64,000 nt of DNA. Source: Janthinobacterium sp. (lineage in GTDB: Bacteria > Pseudomonadota > Gammaproteobacteria > Burkholderiales > Burkholderiaceae_D). The stretch is taken from NCBI GenBank assembly GCA_003133225.1, contig PKWL01000135.1, positions 1 through 64,000 on the forward strand. Direction: 5' to 3'. Under the pieces are notes generated by a model. That model was not told the DNA's origin. It ran no database searches and saw only the letters and a list, made by a program, of their open reading frames with translations. Made by a program: the position numbers and the translations under genes. Shown in pieces: positions 1 through 11,289 of this stretch (within the stretch, counting starts at the first letter, position 1; each line of letters begins with the position of its first letter).

Positions 1-155
1 AACCTCTATTGGATTTGACTGGGCGGGCGACCGGGCCAGTCTTGTCCCTTCACGCTAGGCTCCCGATCACCCGGCGGTCAATGGGGAAAACGCGGGGACA
101 AACCGCAGGGCATTCATTTGCCAGCGTTGCAGCGGCGCCGCAAGCCGCCGCGAAT

Positions 156-743
156 TCATATCTGGAAGTTGCCGCCTTTTTCCTTGATCATTGGCCAAGC
201 CAGGCGCAGATAGTACAGCATCGACCATACCGTTAGCACGGCGGCGATCCACAACAGGCGCTCGCCCCAGACGTGGGTATCGAGGGCGCCCAACAAGATG
301 TCATGAAACAGCAGCAACGGGATGGCCATCATTTGCGCCGCCGTCTTGATCTTGCCGAGCGAGCTTACCGCTACCGATTTCGATGCGCCAATTTGCGCCA
401 TCCACTCGCGCAGCGCAGAGATCGCGATTTCACGCCCGATGATGATGAAGGCAATGGCGGCATTGACGCGACCTAGCTGCACGAGTACCAGCAAGGCGCC
501 GGCCACCATCAGTTTGTCGGCCACCGGATCGAGGAAGGCGCCAAATGCAGACGTCTGATTCCAGCGCCGCGCCAGGAAACCGTCAAACCAGTCGGTGATG
601 GCGGCCACGATAAAGATGGCGGTGGCGGCCAGGTTACAATCGGCCAGCGCCAGCCAATGGGAAGGCAAATAGAACACGCCCACCACCAAGGGGATCAGCG
701 CCACGCGCAACCAGGTCAACAAAATCGGGATATTAAAAGGCAT
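156..743 (-). CDS. pgsA: CDP-diacylglycerol--glycerol-3-phosphate 3-phosphatidyltransferase
   Basis: Integral membrane enzyme that joins CDP-diacylglycerol and glycerol-3-phosphate to make phosphatidylglycerol phosphate, the first committed step to phosphatidylglycerol and cardiolipin. The CDP-alcohol phosphatidyltransferase signature is complete: D54-G55, A58-R59, G68, D72 and D76. Several hydrophobic stretches fit a multi-span protein, and 195 residues is normal for the family. The frame is open further upstream, but the homologous N-terminus (MPFNIPILLTWLR) begins at 743, so I chose that ATG. It lies downstream of uvrC, a common pairing in Burkholderiales. Confidence 0.93.
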   Translation of the reverse strand: MPFNIPILLTWLRVALIPLVVGVFYLPSHWLALADCNLAATAIFIVAAITDWFDGFLARRWNQTSAFGAFLDPVADKLMVAGALLVLVQLGRVNAAIAFIIIGREIAISALREWMAQIGASKSVAVSSLGKIKTAAQMMAIPLLLFHDILLGALDTHVWGERLLWIAAVLTVWSMLYYLRLAWPMIKEKGGNFQI

Positions 744-819
744 AGGATGAAAAAGAATGGACCCAGTGAAAAATTGAACAATGCGCGATAGTCTACATCG
801 CCAACGCACTTTAAACCAG

Positions 820-2676
820 CTAGTGAAGTTGCTTGTAAATTTCTTCGGCCAGCTGACCGGAAATGCCTTCCACCGACTTCAAATCCTCAATGCTGGCATC
901 GACGACGCCGCGCAAGCCGCCAAAACGCGCCAGCAGCTTTTGGCGGCGTTTGGCGCCAATGCCTTCGACCTCTTCCAAGCGCGAGGTGCGGCGCGTCTTG
1001 GCGCGCTTGGCGCGCATGCCGGTGATCGCAAAGCGGTGCGCCTCGTCGCGGATCTGCGCGATCAGCATGAGCGCCGCCGACTCCCGGCCCAGCTCCTGCG
1101 CGGGGCGGCCATCGACAAACAGCAAGGTCTCGAGGCCGACCTTGCGCCCCTCCCCTTTGGCGACGCCGACGATCAGGCTAAGTTCGAGTCCGAGCTCGGC
1201 AAATACCTGGCGCGCCATCTCGATTTGCCCCTTGCCGCCATCGATTAGCACAACGTCCGGCATCGCGCCCTCGCCATTCGCCACTTTTTCATAACGCCGC
1301 AGCAGGACCTGGCGCATCGCCGCATAGTCATCGCCGGGCGTGATGCCATTGATGTTGTAGCGCCGGTAGTCGCCGTTTTGCATCGCGTGCTCATAGAACA
1401 CCACGCATGAAGCCTGCGTCGCCTCGCCTTGCGTATGGCTGATGTCGAAGCATTCGACGCGCAGCCGGTCAAGGTCGTCCACTTCCAGGGTCAAGGCCTG
1501 CGCCAGAGCGCGCGTTCGCAACTGCTGCGAGCCGTGCTCGGACAGCAGCCGCGCCAACGCCATCTCGGCACCTTTTTGCGCCATATCGAGCCATTTCCGG
1601 CGTGGCTCCTGGGGCTGGAAAATCAGGTTGATGCGGTGCCCGCACTGCTCCATCAACGCTAGCATCAGAGCCGGCTGATCGAAATCGATGTTCAATATCA
1701 CCGTGCCGGGCACAAATTTTTCAGTGTAGTGCTGGACCAGAAATGCGCTTAACACCTCAACTTCGAGCGGTGCCTCGGCAATCAATGCGGCGGCGTCGAG
1801 CTGGCTCGGAAAATACGCGCGGTCACCCAAGTGGCGCCCGCCTCGGACCATGGCCAGGTTGACGCAGGCGCGTCCGCCATGCACGACTACGGCGATGATG
1901 TCGACGTCGGCCGCGTCTGTGATTTCCATGCTTTGCTGATGCAGTACGCGCGCTAGGCACGAGATCTGGTTGCGCACCGCGGCGGCCTGTTCGAACTTGA
2001 GTTCCGATGCGTAATCGTGCATCTTCGTTTCCAATTCAGCCAATACTTCGCTCTGGCGTCCGCGTAAAAACTTGGCGGCGTTTTCGACGTCGCTGAGGTA
2101 GTCTTCTTGGCTAATTGCCTGCACGCACGGCGCGCTGCAGCGATGGATCTGGTGCAGCAGACAAGGCCGGGTGCGATGGGCGTACACGCTATCCTCGCAC
2201 GAGCGCAACATGAACACCTTTTGCAAGATCTGCATCGATTCCTTGACCGCTCCCGCGCTTGGAAACGGCCCGAAATACTGACTATGCTTGTCGACGGCGC
2301 CTCGGTAGTACACCATGCGCGGCACCTTGTCGCCGGTGATTTTCAGGTACGGATACGACTTGTCATCGCGAAACAAAATATTGAAGCGCGGCTGCAGCTT
2401 TTTGATCAAGTTATTTTCCAGGATCAGCGCTTCCGCCTCGCTTTGCGTGACGGTCGTCTCCAGGCGCGCGACGCGCTCGACCATCATGGCGATGCGCGGG
2501 CTGGCCAGGTTTTTCTGAAAATAACTCGATACGCGCTTCTTCAGGTCACGCGCCTTGCCCACATACAGTACCGTGTCGTTGGCATCGAAATAACGGTACA
2601 CGCCGGGCCGATTCGGCAGTTTTGCCACGGTCGCCAACACTTGTTCGCGCGCGTCGGGTTTACTTATTTCAGTCAT
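820..2676 (-). CDS. uvrC: UvrABC system protein C (excinuclease subunit)
   Basis: Nuclease subunit of nucleotide excision repair that cuts on both sides of the UvrB-bound lesion. At 618 residues it is full length. The N-terminal GIY-YIG nuclease domain shows GVY at 25-27 and YVG at 38-40, followed by a UVR-type segment near 200-235, the UvrC RNase H-like domain, and a C-terminal helix-hairpin-helix pair (around [13 protein letters not shown] and [12 protein letters not shown]). It stands between nagZ upstream and pgsA downstream on the same strand with short gaps, so co-transcription is plausible. Confidence 0.96.
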   Translation of the reverse strand: MTEISKPDAREQVLATVAKLPNRPGVYRYFDANDTVLYVGKARDLKKRVSSYFQKNLASPRIAMMVERVARLETTVTQSEAEALILENNLIKKLQPRFNILFRDDKSYPYLKITGDKVPRMVYYRGAVDKHSQYFGPFPSAGAVKESMQILQKVFMLRSCEDSVYAHRTRPCLLHQIHRCSAPCVQAISQEDYLSDVENAAKFLRGRQSEVLAELETKMHDYASELKFEQAAAVRNQISCLARVLHQQSMEITDAADVDIIAVVVHGGRACVNLAMVRGGRHLGDRAYFPSQLDAAALIAEAPLEVEVLSAFLVQHYTEKFVPGTVILNIDFDQPALMLALMEQCGHRINLIFQPQEPRRKWLDMAQKGAEMALARLLSEHGSQQLRTRALAQALTLEVDDLDRLRVECFDISHTQGEATQASCVVFYEHAMQNGDYRRYNINGITPGDDYAAMRQVLLRRYEKVANGEGAMPDVVLIDGGKGQIEMARQVFAELGLELSLIVGVAKGEGRKVGLETLLFVDGRPAQELGRESAALMLIAQIRDEAHRFAITGMRAKRAKTRRTSRLEEVEGIGAKRRQKLLARFGGLRGVVDASIEDLKSVEGISGQLAEEIYKQLH

Positions 2677-2706
2677 ACTGAGCTCATTCGTGGCGCCTGC
2701 GCGCCT

Positions 2707-3741
2707 TCAGTCGAGCGCGCGCAGCAGGGATTGCGCAGCTTCATATTGTGCGCTTTTTTGCAGATCCTGCCACGCCAGTGCGGCCTGTTGGGGCAGCAAG
2801 GCCGCCACCCGCGCGGCGGAGCGGGCCCGCTCCGTCGGCATGGCCAACCCAGCTAGCAGTTGCTCGGAGCGCTCCGCGCTGTTGCACACTAAGACCATGT
2901 CACAGCCCGCAGCCAGTGCCAAGTTGGCGCCTTCGATGACGTTGCCGGCAACGCTGGCGCCTTGCATGCTCAAGTCGTCGCTGAAGATCACGCCGTCGAA
3001 GCCGAGTTCATTACGCAACAGGGACAGCCATGTACGCGAAAAGCCGGCCGGCAGGGCATCGACTTTCGGATAGATCACGTGCGCTGGCATGACGGCCGCC
3101 AGGCTCTTGCCGAGCCAGCTGTAAGGGACGGCATCGGCGCCCAGGATCTGTTCCAGACTGCGTTCATCGACAGCGATCTCGTGATGCGAATCGCCTTCCA
3201 CAAAACCATGGCCGGGAAAATGCTTGCCGCAGTTGGCCATCCCGGCCAGCGCCATGCCATGGTTGAGGCTGCGAGCCAGCTGGGCCACGACTTTCTCGTT
3301 GGCATGGAAGGCGCGGTCGCCGATCACATCCGAACTGCCATAATCAAGGTCAAGCACCGGCGTAAACGACAAGTCGACGCCGCAGGCGCGCAGTTCGGCT
3401 GCCAGCACGTACCCGAGTGCCGCAGCGGCCTTGCTCGCCGCGTCCGGATCGGCATCGGCCAAGCGGCCCAAGACGCGCATAGGCGGCAACCTGGTGAAGC
3501 CGTCGCTGCGGAAGCGCTGCACCCTGCCGCCCTCGTGATCGACGGCGATCAGAATGCCGGGACGGGCCCCATGAATGGCCGCCGTGAGCGCCGTCAGCTG
3601 CGCCCGACTTTGATAGTTGCGCGCAAACAAAATCACACCCCCGCATAGCGGATGGGAAATGCGGCGCAGGTCGTCGGCGTTGAGGGCGGTGCCGGCGACG
3701 TCGAGCATGACGGGGCCCAGGCTGGGTTGGTTCGGCTTCAT
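2707..3741 (-). CDS. nagZ: Beta-N-acetylhexosaminidase (NagZ), peptidoglycan recycling
   Basis: Cytoplasmic glycoside hydrolase family 3 enzyme that removes N-acetylglucosamine from anhydro-muropeptides during cell-wall recycling. The diagnostic NagZ stretch KHFPGHG followed by GDSH is present near residues 170-187, and the FSDD segment carries the family's nucleophilic Asp. The length, 344 residues, is typical. The ATG at 3741 has an AAGGA ribosome site just upstream inside the last codons of acpS, 8 bases away, which implies a shared transcript with acpS-pdxJ. Confidence 0.95.
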   Translation of the reverse strand: MKPNQPSLGPVMLDVAGTALNADDLRRISHPLCGGVILFARNYQSRAQLTALTAAIHGARPGILIAVDHEGGRVQRFRSDGFTRLPPMRVLGRLADADPDAASKAAAALGYVLAAELRACGVDLSFTPVLDLDYGSSDVIGDRAFHANEKVVAQLARSLNHGMALAGMANCGKHFPGHGFVEGDSHHEIAVDERSLEQILGADAVPYSWLGKSLAAVMPAHVIYPKVDALPAGFSRTWLSLLRNELGFDGVIFSDDLSMQGASVAGNVIEGANLALAAGCDMVLVCNSAERSEQLLAGLAMPTERARSAARVAALLPQQAALAWQDLQKSAQYEAAQSLLRALD

Positions 3742-3749
3742 AGTTTCCT

Positions 3750-4145
3750 TCAGGTCGATTGTTCGACGACGACAAATGCCACCGCGTAGTCCGCTTCGTC
3801 GCTAATTGTCACTTGCGCCGTCAGTTGATTGTTGAACATAAATTGCGCGAGCTCGCCACTGCAAACGAGCACTGGCTTGCCGCTGGGCGCGTTCAGCGTT
3901 TGCGCCGCGCGCCAGGTCATCGGCATGCGCAGGCCGAGGCCAATCGCCTTCGAGAACGCTTCCTTGGCGGCAAAGCGGGTGGCCAAAAAACGCAAGGCGC
4001 GCTCGGCATTTTTGGCGCGCCGGGCGAAGTATTTCTCCAGCTCATGGGGCCCCAGAATCTTTTCCGTGAAACGCTCGCCATGCCGCTCCAGCGCTGCTGC
4101 CATGCGCGCGATCTGGCAGATATCGGTACCGATGCCATAAATCAT
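3750..4145 (-). CDS. acpS: Holo-[acyl-carrier-protein] synthase
   Basis: Transfers 4'-phosphopantetheine from coenzyme A to the conserved serine of acyl carrier protein. The N-terminal [10 protein letters not shown] motif (metal-binding Asp) and the [12 protein letters not shown] motif with its metal-binding Glu identify the AcpS family. 131 residues is normal. The ATG overlaps the pdxJ stop by four bases (ATGA), indicating translational coupling. Its substrate, AcpP, is encoded in the fatty-acid cluster near 15.8 kb. Confidence 0.95.
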   Translation of the reverse strand: MIYGIGTDICQIARMAAALERHGERFTEKILGPHELEKYFARRAKNAERALRFLATRFAAKEAFSKAIGLGLRMPMTWRAAQTLNAPSGKPVLVCSGELAQFMFNNQLTAQVTISDEADYAVAFVVVEQST

Positions 4146-4900
4146 GGTGCCGCCAGTCGCGCCACGGTCATGATCGCCTTCATCTCGCGCACCGCATTTT
4201 CCCAGCCGACAAACAAGGCGTGGGCGACGATGGCATGGCCGATATTGAGCTCGGCAATGTCGCCAATGGCCGCGATGGCCTGGACGTTGCCAAAATGCAA
4301 GCCGTGGCCGGCATTCACCTTCAAGCCGTGCTGCAGGCCCAGGCGCACGCCCGCCTTGACCCGTTCGAGCTCGATTAGCTGGTCAGCGTGCGTGGCGTCG
4401 GCGTAGCGCCCCGTGTGCAGCTCAATGACGGAGGCGCCCGCTGCGGCCGCCGCACCGATCTGCACCTCGTCGGCATCGATGAACAGACTTACGCGGATCC
4501 CTTCGGCGTGCAACTGGCGCACCGCGGCTTGCACTTCTTTGAAATAGCGCACCACGTCGAGACCGCCCTCGGTGGTCACCTCTTCACGCTTTTCCGGCAC
4601 TAGGCAGACGTCGGCCGGCACGATGCGGCAAGCAAAATCGATCATCTCCTGGGTGACGGCCGCTTCCAGATTCATGCGTGTCATCAGCTGCGGCGCGAGG
4701 GCGACTACATCGGCATCCAAGATGTGGCGGCGGTCTTCGCGCAGGTGCAGCGTGATGGCGTCGGCGCCCGCCTGCTCGGCTAGCAATGCGGCACGAATCG
4801 GGTCGGGATACAAGGTGCCGCGCGCATTACGCAAAGTGGCGACGTGGTCGATATTGACGCCCAGGTCGATGACCGGGCCGGACGGTTGTAGGAAGCTCAT
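4142..4900 (-). CDS. pdxJ: Pyridoxine 5'-phosphate synthase
   Basis: Condenses 1-deoxy-xylulose 5-phosphate with 3-amino-2-oxopropyl phosphate to give pyridoxine 5'-phosphate, the last step of DXP-dependent vitamin B6 synthesis. The N-terminal [19 protein letters not shown] stretch and the later [11 protein letters not shown] and ELNIGHAIV motifs are classical PdxJ features. Length is 252 residues. It follows recO by 13 bases and overlaps acpS by 4, as in the conserved era-recO-pdxJ-acpS run of proteobacteria. Confidence 0.96.
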   Translation of the reverse strand: MSFLQPSGPVIDLGVNIDHVATLRNARGTLYPDPIRAALLAEQAGADAITLHLREDRRHILDADVVALAPQLMTRMNLEAAVTQEMIDFACRIVPADVCLVPEKREEVTTEGGLDVVRYFKEVQAAVRQLHAEGIRVSLFIDADEVQIGAAAAAGASVIELHTGRYADATHADQLIELERVKAGVRLGLQHGLKVNAGHGLHFGNVQAIAAIGDIAELNIGHAIVAHALFVGWENAVREMKAIMTVARLAAP

Positions 4901-4913
4901 GGTTAGTTTCAGT

Positions 4914-5735
4914 TTATAACTGCATCAAGTCGATCAAAATCTGGCGCGTGTTGAGCGGGCTGCCACCCAAGTGATGGGCCAGCAAAAAGCGCATCAGTGT
5001 TTTACTTTGGGACTGCGTGGCGCTGTCGCCATAATCTTCGCGCTCCATGTCAAGCAAGGTCTTGCCGCTCACGCGCGGCCACGTATCGTCAGCACGCGCG
5101 GGCCGTGGGCCGCGTTCGGGATCGACGACATACTGGCGCGCCGCATCCACCGCGCCGCGCGTGCTGGTACAGGTTGTGAAGTCAGTGGCAACTCCGGTCT
5201 CTTTCAGCAAGCTGCGTTCGAACTTTCGCAAGACAATGGGCGCCGGCTCGCCATGCGCGAGCTGGTTCAAGGTGGCCACGTAATGATGGAACAATTGAGG
5301 ATGGGGATCGTCGCGCGCGAGCAGCTTGATGAGCAGCTCGTTCAAGTAAAAGCCGCACAGCAGCGCCCCTTTCTCCAGCGGCCGCATGCCCCCGACCCAC
5401 TCGGCCCCAGTCAAGGTGCGCAGCTCGGATTTTCCGGCCCATCCCGTCGCCAAGGGCTGGAAGGTTTGCAGCACGCCGCGCAACTGGGAATGGGGCCGTT
5501 TGGCCCCCTTGGCGAGCAGAGCCACACGGCCGTAATCGCGCGTGAACAGGTCGACAATCAGGCTCGTTTCCTTGTAGGGGTAACTATGCAGAACAAACCC
5601 CGGCTGGCCCAGGATCCTGCCGTCGCGCGTCGCTAGACGGGGACGGCGCGCGGACGGTGCACTTGCGACAGACCCACTTGTGGGCGGCACCTGCGGCGGC
5701 GGCACTGCGGCGCCATCTTGCCAATTGGTGGTCAT
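4914..5735 (-). CDS. recO: DNA repair protein RecO
   Basis: Mediator of RecFOR recombination that helps load RecA on SSB-coated single strands. After a Pro/Ser/Ala-rich N-terminal leader of about 40 residues comes the OB-fold segment ([23 protein letters not shown]), then a helical domain with the FYLNELL and FERSLLKE motifs. It lacks the zinc-binding cysteine cluster of some RecO proteins. The leader could mean that the true start is further in, but no internal Met precedes the OB fold, so the ATG at 5735 is kept. Located between era and pdxJ. Confidence 0.92.
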   Translation of the reverse strand: MTTNWQDGAAVPPPQVPPTSGSVASAPSARRPRLATRDGRILGQPGFVLHSYPYKETSLIVDLFTRDYGRVALLAKGAKRPHSQLRGVLQTFQPLATGWAGKSELRTLTGAEWVGGMRPLEKGALLCGFYLNELLIKLLARDDPHPQLFHHYVATLNQLAHGEPAPIVLRKFERSLLKETGVATDFTTCTSTRGAVDAARQYVVDPERGPRPARADDTWPRVSGKTLLDMEREDYGDSATQSQSKTLMRFLLAHHLGGSPLNTRQILIDLMQL

Positions 5736-5756
5736 GCGCGTCGGACCGCCAGCGCC

Positions 5757-6674
5757 TTACTCGTAGCCGTAGGCGCGCAGACCGGCTTCGTTATCAGCCC
5801 AGCCCGATTTGACCTTGACCCAGATTTCCAAGTAGACCGGGCCGCCGAACAGCTTTTCCATGTCAAGCCGGGCCTGGGTCGAGACCTCCTTTAGGCGCGC
5901 CCCCTTATCGCCGATGATCATCGACTTGTGGGTATTGCGCTCGACTAGAATGGCTGCGAAGACGCGCCTCAAGTTGCCTTCTTGCTCGAATTTTTCGATC
6001 AAGACGGTGCTCGTGTAAGGCAGCTCGTCGCCCACGAAACGGAACAATTTTTCGCGCACGATCTCGGAGGTGAGAAATTTTTCGCTACGGTCCGTGATGT
6101 CGTCTGGCCCGAAAATCGGCTGATTTTCGGGCAGGAAGCGCTTAATCTCGGCTTGCAGGTCGGCCAACTGAAAGCGCAGCTTGGCCGACACGGGCACGAT
6201 CGCCGCAAAATTGAATTTGGCGGCGATTTGCTGGGCGAACGGCAGCAGCACGGCCTTGTCCTTGACCCGGTCCGATTTATTGATCACGAGGATGCATGGC
6301 ACTTCCTTCGGCAATAAATCAAGCACGAGCTGGTCCGCTTGGCTGAAGGTGCCAGCCTCGATCAGATACAAGATGACGTCCGACGAGATCAAGGTATTGG
6401 TGACGGTCTTGTTCAGCGTTTTGTTGAGTGCGTTCGCGTGACGGGTTTGAAAGCCAGGCGTATCGACGTAGATAAATTGCGCATCCTCGCTGGTCTGGAT
6501 ACCGGTGATGCGGTGGCGCGTGGTTTGCGCCTTGCGCGACGTGATGCTCACTTTGGCCCCGATCAAGACATTCATCAAGGTCGATTTGCCGACGTTCGGG
6601 CGGCCCACAATGGCAATATAACCACAGCGGAAGTGGGCGGGTTGTGGCGCGACTATGGTGGGCGTGACGATCAT
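5757..6674 (-). CDS. era: GTPase Era
   Basis: Essential ribosome-assembly GTPase that binds the 3' end of 16S rRNA. The G1 motif GRPNVGKS lies near residues 24-31, the switch and DTPG (G3) motifs and NKSD (G4) follow, and the C-terminal KH domain is visible ([17 protein letters not shown]). 305 residues is normal. The start codon overlaps the rnc stop by four bases, the classic rnc-era coupling. Confidence 0.97.
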   Translation of the reverse strand: MIVTPTIVAPQPAHFRCGYIAIVGRPNVGKSTLMNVLIGAKVSITSRKAQTTRHRITGIQTSEDAQFIYVDTPGFQTRHANALNKTLNKTVTNTLISSDVILYLIEAGTFSQADQLVLDLLPKEVPCILVINKSDRVKDKAVLLPFAQQIAAKFNFAAIVPVSAKLRFQLADLQAEIKRFLPENQPIFGPDDITDRSEKFLTSEIVREKLFRFVGDELPYTSTVLIEKFEQEGNLRRVFAAILVERNTHKSMIIGDKGARLKEVSTQARLDMEKLFGGPVYLEIWVKVKSGWADNEAGLRAYGYE

Positions 6675-7531
6675 GCTAATTTCGATTCTGTAGGTGAGGT
6701 TGCGCCCTGGATCGAGCCTTGCGGGCTCGCGCTCGGCTTAGCGTCGCCAGCTTGGCCTTTGGGCGCGAGCGCCCCATCGTTTTGGATGGTGGCGATGCCG
6801 GCCAACTTCAACTGGGCCGCGCGCGGCTTGGCCTTGCGGGTGGCGCAAGGGGTTTTCGAGAGGGCGTGCGCGGCCGCCTCCAAGGCCACCTTGGCGGCGG
6901 CCTGTTCACCGGCGCGGCGACTGCCGCCGCGACCGTAGACCTGGATGCTCAGCTTGGGCACCAGACATTCGATCTCGAATTCCTGGCTATGCGCTGCGCC
7001 GTGGGTCGCCACCACGTTGTATTGCGGCAGCGAAATTTTCTTGCTTTGTAAAAATTCCTGGAGCAAGGTCTTGGCATCTTTACCCAGAGTTTGCGGGTCG
7101 ACCGAATCGAGAATGGGGATGTAGAAAGCGCGAATCACGGCGCATGCGACATCGAAGCCGGCGTCCAGAAAAATAGCGCCCAGCAAGGCCTCGAGGGTAT
7201 CGGCCAGGATCGAAGGGCGCCGAAAACCGCCCGATTTCAGCTCGCCTTCACCCAGACGCAAGAATTGGGACAGCTCCAGTTTCTGCGCGATTTCGTACAG
7301 CGACTGCTGCTTGACCAGGTTGGCGCGCAGGCGCGACAGGTCGCCTTCGTCAATCATGCTAAAACGCTCGTACAGAATCGAGGCCACCACGCAATTTAGG
7401 ATCGAGTCGCCCAGAAATTCCAGCCGTTCATTATGCAAACTGCTGTGGCTACGGTGCGTCAACGCTTGCTGCAAGAGAGCGGCATCCCGGAACATATGGC
7501 CCAAACGGGTTTGCAATAGCTGAAGGTTCAT
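6671..7531 (-). CDS. rnc: Ribonuclease III
   Basis: Double-strand-specific endoribonuclease for rRNA processing and mRNA decay. The catalytic signature [10 protein letters not shown] is at residues 34-43, with E38 and D42 as metal ligands, followed by a double-stranded-RNA-binding domain near 157-225. The protein is 286 residues against roughly 225-250 in many bacteria because of an Ala/Lys/Ser-rich tail of about 55 residues after the RNA-binding domain. It lies between the DUF4845 gene and era. Confidence 0.96.
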   Translation of the reverse strand: MNLQLLQTRLGHMFRDAALLQQALTHRSHSSLHNERLEFLGDSILNCVVASILYERFSMIDEGDLSRLRANLVKQQSLYEIAQKLELSQFLRLGEGELKSGGFRRPSILADTLEALLGAIFLDAGFDVACAVIRAFYIPILDSVDPQTLGKDAKTLLQEFLQSKKISLPQYNVVATHGAAHSQEFEIECLVPKLSIQVYGRGGSRRAGEQAAAKVALEAAAHALSKTPCATRKAKPRAAQLKLAGIATIQNDGALAPKGQAGDAKPSASPQGSIQGATSPTESKLA

Positions 7532-7554
7532 TGTTATGTCTGTCTATGTCTGTC

Positions 7555-7956
7555 TTACTCGGCGGCCTTGGCGACCGGCACGCCTTTAGCCGTCGACCCG
7601 GTATAGTCGAGCACCAGGCTGGCCGGTCCGAACAGTGCAATTTTCTTTTCGTAGGCAAAGCTCACTTCCAAGCCGCTGCCGTCGGCGCTGTCCTTGGACA
7701 CGATCAAGTCGCGCCCGGAAATCGAGTCGATGTAGCCCACGCTGGCACTCTTGTCAAACGAATTTTGTATTTCGCGCACCGTGCCGCCGGCCGACTTAGC
7801 CGTCACAATCGCGTTCGAAATGGCACGGTATTCAATGACGGTGGGCGCGATTCTGAGGCCCAGGACGCCCAAAAATCCCAGGATGGCCAGCATAAAAATC
7901 AGACCCACCAGGGAGAGCCCGCCCTGTGTCGTCAAATACCGCGCGCTTTTATGCAT
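7555..7956 (-). CDS. DUF4845 family protein, pilin-like single-pass membrane protein
   Basis: 133-residue protein with a hydrophobic segment right after a short basic N-terminus (around residues 12-38, GLSLVGLIFMLAILGFLG), which resembles a type IV prepilin N-terminus. The remainder is soluble and likely periplasmic. Function is unknown; the family is nearly always found between lepB and rnc in beta- and gammaproteobacteria, as here. The link to protein secretion or RNA processing is by position only. Confidence 0.85.
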   Translation of the reverse strand: MHKSARYLTTQGGLSLVGLIFMLAILGFLGVLGLRIAPTVIEYRAISNAIVTAKSAGGTVREIQNSFDKSASVGYIDSISGRDLIVSKDSADGSGLEVSFAYEKKIALFGPASLVLDYTGSTAKGVPVAKAAE

Positions 7957-7976
7957 GTGCTGCCCTCTTCAAAAAA

Positions 7977-8900
7977 TTAATGTATACCGCCGATGCGCTT
8001 TAGATTACTCAAGTTCATCCAAACGAAAAACGCCTTGCCGACAATGTTTTTATTCGGTACAAAGCCCCAATAACGGCTGTCGGCACTATTGTCGCGATTG
8101 TCGCCCATCATAAAGTAATTTCCGGCTGGCACCACACAGGTAAATCCGCTACCGTCGTACAGATAAGTGCAGGCATCCTTGTGCGGAAAGTCCTTGACGT
8201 CGGCCGGGTTTAGGGTCGGCACGCTGTCATTGTTCAAAATCCGGTGTTGCACGCCGATCAAGTTCTCGGCGAACTGCTTGTAATACACGGGCCGTTCATC
8301 GTCCAAGTATTCGTCGAGCGCCGTGTAGGTGACGGCTTGACCGTTGATCGTCAGACGTTTGTTTTCATACTTGATTTTATCACCGGGCACGCCGATGACG
8401 CGCTTGATGTAGTCTTGCGTCATGTCGTTCGGGTATTTGAAGACCATCACATCGCCCCGTTTCGGGTCGCCGACGTCGATCACCTTCTCGTTTAGCACGG
8501 GCAGACGGATGCCATAGGTAAATTTGTTGACCAGGATCAGGTCGCCCACAAGCAAGGTCGGCACCATCGACGACGAGGGAATCTTGAATGGCTCGTAGAG
8601 GAAGGAGCGCAGGAAAAATACGAGCGCGATGACGGGGAAAAAGCTGCCCGAATACTCGATCCAGGTCGGTTGGCGCAGCAATGCCGCTTCGATCGCGGCG
8701 CGGCTGCTGGCATGCCCTTGCACGATGCCGCCGGCGCTCAGTTTGGCGCTACGCGCGTCATAGTCTGCCAGAGCGCGCTCGGCCGCGGCACGGCGCCGCT
8801 TGGCCAGCACAAACACGTCGAGACACCAAATCACGCCGGTTACCACCATCAGTACGAACAGGATCAAGGCAAAATTGCCTAAGATGAGTTGCAGGTTCAT
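7977..8900 (-). CDS. lepB: Signal peptidase I
   Basis: Membrane serine protease that removes signal peptides from Sec- and Tat-exported preproteins. Two N-terminal hydrophobic segments lie near residues 5-30 and 86-100; the catalytic Ser is S111 in the SSM motif and the catalytic Lys is K166 in [11 protein letters not shown]. The [14 protein letters not shown] box is present near residue 268. Its start overlaps the lepA stop by four bases, so it is translated with lepA. Confidence 0.97.
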   Translation of the reverse strand: MNLQLILGNFALILFVLMVVTGVIWCLDVFVLAKRRRAAAERALADYDARSAKLSAGGIVQGHASSRAAIEAALLRQPTWIEYSGSFFPVIALVFFLRSFLYEPFKIPSSSMVPTLLVGDLILVNKFTYGIRLPVLNEKVIDVGDPKRGDVMVFKYPNDMTQDYIKRVIGVPGDKIKYENKRLTINGQAVTYTALDEYLDDERPVYYKQFAENLIGVQHRILNNDSVPTLNPADVKDFPHKDACTYLYDGSGFTCVVPAGNYFMMGDNRDNSADSRYWGFVPNKNIVGKAFFVWMNLSNLKRIGGIH

Positions 8901-10696
8901 TTCTCGTCCACTTTTAAGATTGCCAGGAATGCTTCTTGTGGAATCTCGACCGAGCCCACCTGTTTCATCCGCTTTTTACCTGCTTTTTGCTTTTCCAGCA
9001 ATTTTTTCTTCCTGCTGATATCGCCGCCGTAACATTTCGCCAGGACGTTCTTGCGCAGCGCCTTGACGTTTTCACGCGAGATGATGTTGGCCCCGATGGT
9101 GGCCTGGATCGCGACATCGAACATTTGGCGCGGAATCAGCTCGCGCATCTTGGCGGCCACGGCGCGGCCCCGGTGTTGGCTGTTGGAACGGTGCACGATG
9201 ATGGCCAAGGCATCGACCCGCTCGCCGTTGATCAGCATGTCGACCTTGACGACATCAGCGGCGCGGTATTCCTTGAACTCGTAATCCATCGAGGCGTACC
9301 CGCGTGAAGTCGATTTGAGTTTGTCAAAAAAATCAAGCACGATCTCGGCCATTGGCATTTCATAGACCAGTTTGACCTGGCGCCCGTGGTAACTCATATC
9401 GAGCTGGACGCCACGCTTGGCGATGCACAGCGTGATGACCGAGCCCACATATTCCTGCGGCATGTACAAATTAACCGTAACGATGGGCTCGCGCACTTCC
9501 TCGATGCGGGACGGGTCCGGCATCTTGGACGGGTTGTCCACCCGAATCAGGCTGCCATCGCGCAACATCACTTCATACACGACGGTCGGCGCCGTCGTGA
9601 TCAAGTCCATGTCGAATTCACGTTCCAGTCGCTCTTGCACGATTTCCATGTGCAATAAGCCCAGGAAACCGCAGCGGAAGCCAAATCCCAGCGCCTGCGA
9701 CACTTCCGGCTCGTATTGCAAGGCGGCGTCGTTCAGCTTGAGCTTTTCCAGCGAGTCGCGCAGGGCATCGTACTGATTGGACTCGACCGGAAACAAGCCG
9801 GCGAACACTTGCGGCTGCACTTCCTTAAAGCCGGCCAATGGCTGCGGCGCGGGGCGGCTGGCCAGGGTGACGGTATCGCCCACCTTGGCGGCCTTTAATT
9901 CTTTGATGCCGGCGATAATGAAACCGACCTGTCCTGCGGACAAGGCCGGCAGCGACACCGAGCGCGGCGTAAAGACGCCGACGCTTTCGACCAGATTGAC
10001 CGAGCCGCTGGCCATCAAGAGGATTTTTTCCTTCGGGCGCAAGGTGCCGTTGACCACGCGCACCAACATCACGACGCCGACGTAATTGTCGAACCAGGAG
10101 TCCACCACCAGAGCTTGAAGAGGCGCCTCGCGCTCGCCCTTGGGCGCTGGCACCCTTCGGATCAAGGACTCGAGCACGTCGATCACGCCGAGGCCGGTCT
10201 TGGCCGAGCAATGCACGGCATCGGACGCATCGATCCCGATGACGTCCTCGATTTCAGCGATCGCGTTGGCCGGATCGGCGTTCGGCAAGTCGATCTTGTT
10301 GAGCACCGGCACCACTTCAACGCCCAGTTCGAGCGCCGTATAGCAGTTCGCCACCGTTTGCGCTTCCACTCCTTGCGAGGCATCGACTACCAGCAGTGCC
10401 CCTTCGCAGGCCGAAAGTGAACGGCTCACTTCGTAGCTAAAGTCAACGTGGCCGGGGGTGTCGATCAGGTTCAGGTTATACACTTGGCCATCGCGCGCCG
10501 TATACGACAGCGCCGCCGTCTGGGCCTTGATGGTAATGCCGCGTTCGCGCTCTAGATCCATCGAATCGAGCACTTGCGCCTCCATCTCGCGGTCGGACAA
10601 GCCGCCGCACAACTGAATGATGCGGTCGGCTAGAGTTGACTTACCGTGATCGATGTGGGCGATGATGGAGAAATTGCGTATGTTGTTCATTAACAA
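8897..10696 (-). CDS. lepA: Elongation factor 4 (LepA), back-translocating GTPase
   Basis: Ribosome-associated translational GTPase. The G1 motif AHIDHGKST is near residues 13-21, DTPGHVDF (G3) and NKID (G4) follow, and the LepA-specific C-terminal region ends in a Lys-rich segment ([16 protein letters not shown]). At 599 residues it is full length. The translation could begin at the first Met or at the third codon ([14 protein letters not shown]); homologues usually begin at the latter. It is the upstream partner of lepB. Confidence 0.96.
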   Translation of the reverse strand: MLMNNIRNFSIIAHIDHGKSTLADRIIQLCGGLSDREMEAQVLDSMDLERERGITIKAQTAALSYTARDGQVYNLNLIDTPGHVDFSYEVSRSLSACEGALLVVDASQGVEAQTVANCYTALELGVEVVPVLNKIDLPNADPANAIAEIEDVIGIDASDAVHCSAKTGLGVIDVLESLIRRVPAPKGEREAPLQALVVDSWFDNYVGVVMLVRVVNGTLRPKEKILLMASGSVNLVESVGVFTPRSVSLPALSAGQVGFIIAGIKELKAAKVGDTVTLASRPAPQPLAGFKEVQPQVFAGLFPVESNQYDALRDSLEKLKLNDAALQYEPEVSQALGFGFRCGFLGLLHMEIVQERLEREFDMDLITTAPTVVYEVMLRDGSLIRVDNPSKMPDPSRIEEVREPIVTVNLYMPQEYVGSVITLCIAKRGVQLDMSYHGRQVKLVYEMPMAEIVLDFFDKLKSTSRGYASMDYEFKEYRAADVVKVDMLINGERVDALAIIVHRSNSQHRGRAVAAKMRELIPRQMFDVAIQATIGANIISRENVKALRKNVLAKCYGGDISRKKKLLEKQKAGKKRMKQVGSVEIPQEAFLAILKVDEK

Positions 10697-10768
10697 ATAT
10701 CAATAATGCGAAATGAGAAGACCCTGTTGAAGGGAGGTCAGCGGGGGAGGCCTGCCCTAAACAACGAC

Positions 10769-10812
10769 AAAAAAAGCGCTCTGAGCGGGACGTTAAGCCC
10801 CAGGCGAGCGCC
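10769..10812 (-). terminator. Rho-independent terminator downstream of the degP/glutaredoxin unit
   Basis: Read on the minus strand, GCGCTC (10811-10806) pairs with GAGCGC (10781-10776). Part of the loop can form an inner stem (GGGG with CCC), and a run of seven T (10775-10769) follows. It lies between the glutaredoxin-like gene and lepA, so it should separate the degP unit from lepA-lepB. Confidence 0.75.
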
Positions 10813-10980
10813 TTTGTAGCGATAGAAGCAACCGCGATAAATTGAAGCTTTTCGACTGTCGCATTTTACCGGATTTCAAGATAGAAAGCCCGCGTTATGA
10901 GTTGCGCTGGCGCCAGATCGCCCATTTCGTGGACATTTTTGCAAAAAAACACGCTTGCATGCCCAAAATTTTACAATAAA

Positions 10981-11244
10981 TCAAGTTTTCTGGGGATGGC
11001 CCGGGCCCGCCAAATAACGCCGCACCACGCCTTCGTCAAGGAAAAAACAACACAGCTCAGGCTGGTCAAGCTGACCAAACAAGACCGGCACCCTTTCGTC
11101 GTATTTGGCCACCAGGGCCGGGTCGGCATCGACATCGACCACTTCGACGGTAAACGGACAAGCCGGGCTGTACAGGGCCTGCAGGGCCTCCAGCATGTCC
11201 TGGCACAGGTGGCAATAAGTGCGCGAATACAAAGTGAAGTGCAC
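10981..11244 (-). CDS. Glutaredoxin-like (DUF836) thiol-disulfide protein
   Basis: 87-residue protein with a thioredoxin/glutaredoxin-like fold pattern: beta strand MHFTLYSR, then a CHLC redox motif at residues 11-14, then the cis-Pro region VPVLF near residue 52. The DUF836 glutaredoxin family is usual between degP and lepA in betaproteobacteria. Its substrate is unknown; a role in cytoplasmic thiol reduction is inferred. An overlapping reading frame of similar size is a shadow without motif support. Confidence 0.85.
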   Translation of the reverse strand: MHFTLYSRTYCHLCQDMLEALQALYSPACPFTVEVVDVDADPALVAKYDERVPVLFGQLDQPELCCFFLDEGVVRRYLAGPGHPQKT

Positions 11245-11289
11245 GTCAACGCCCGCAAGTTAGCCGGGGCGCCGGCCCAGCGCCATGCA

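Noticed and set aside
1-155. Possible hairpin GACTGG...CCAGTC near 17-41 after pgsA
   Set aside because: Only six pairs, long loop and no T run; not enough to call a terminator.
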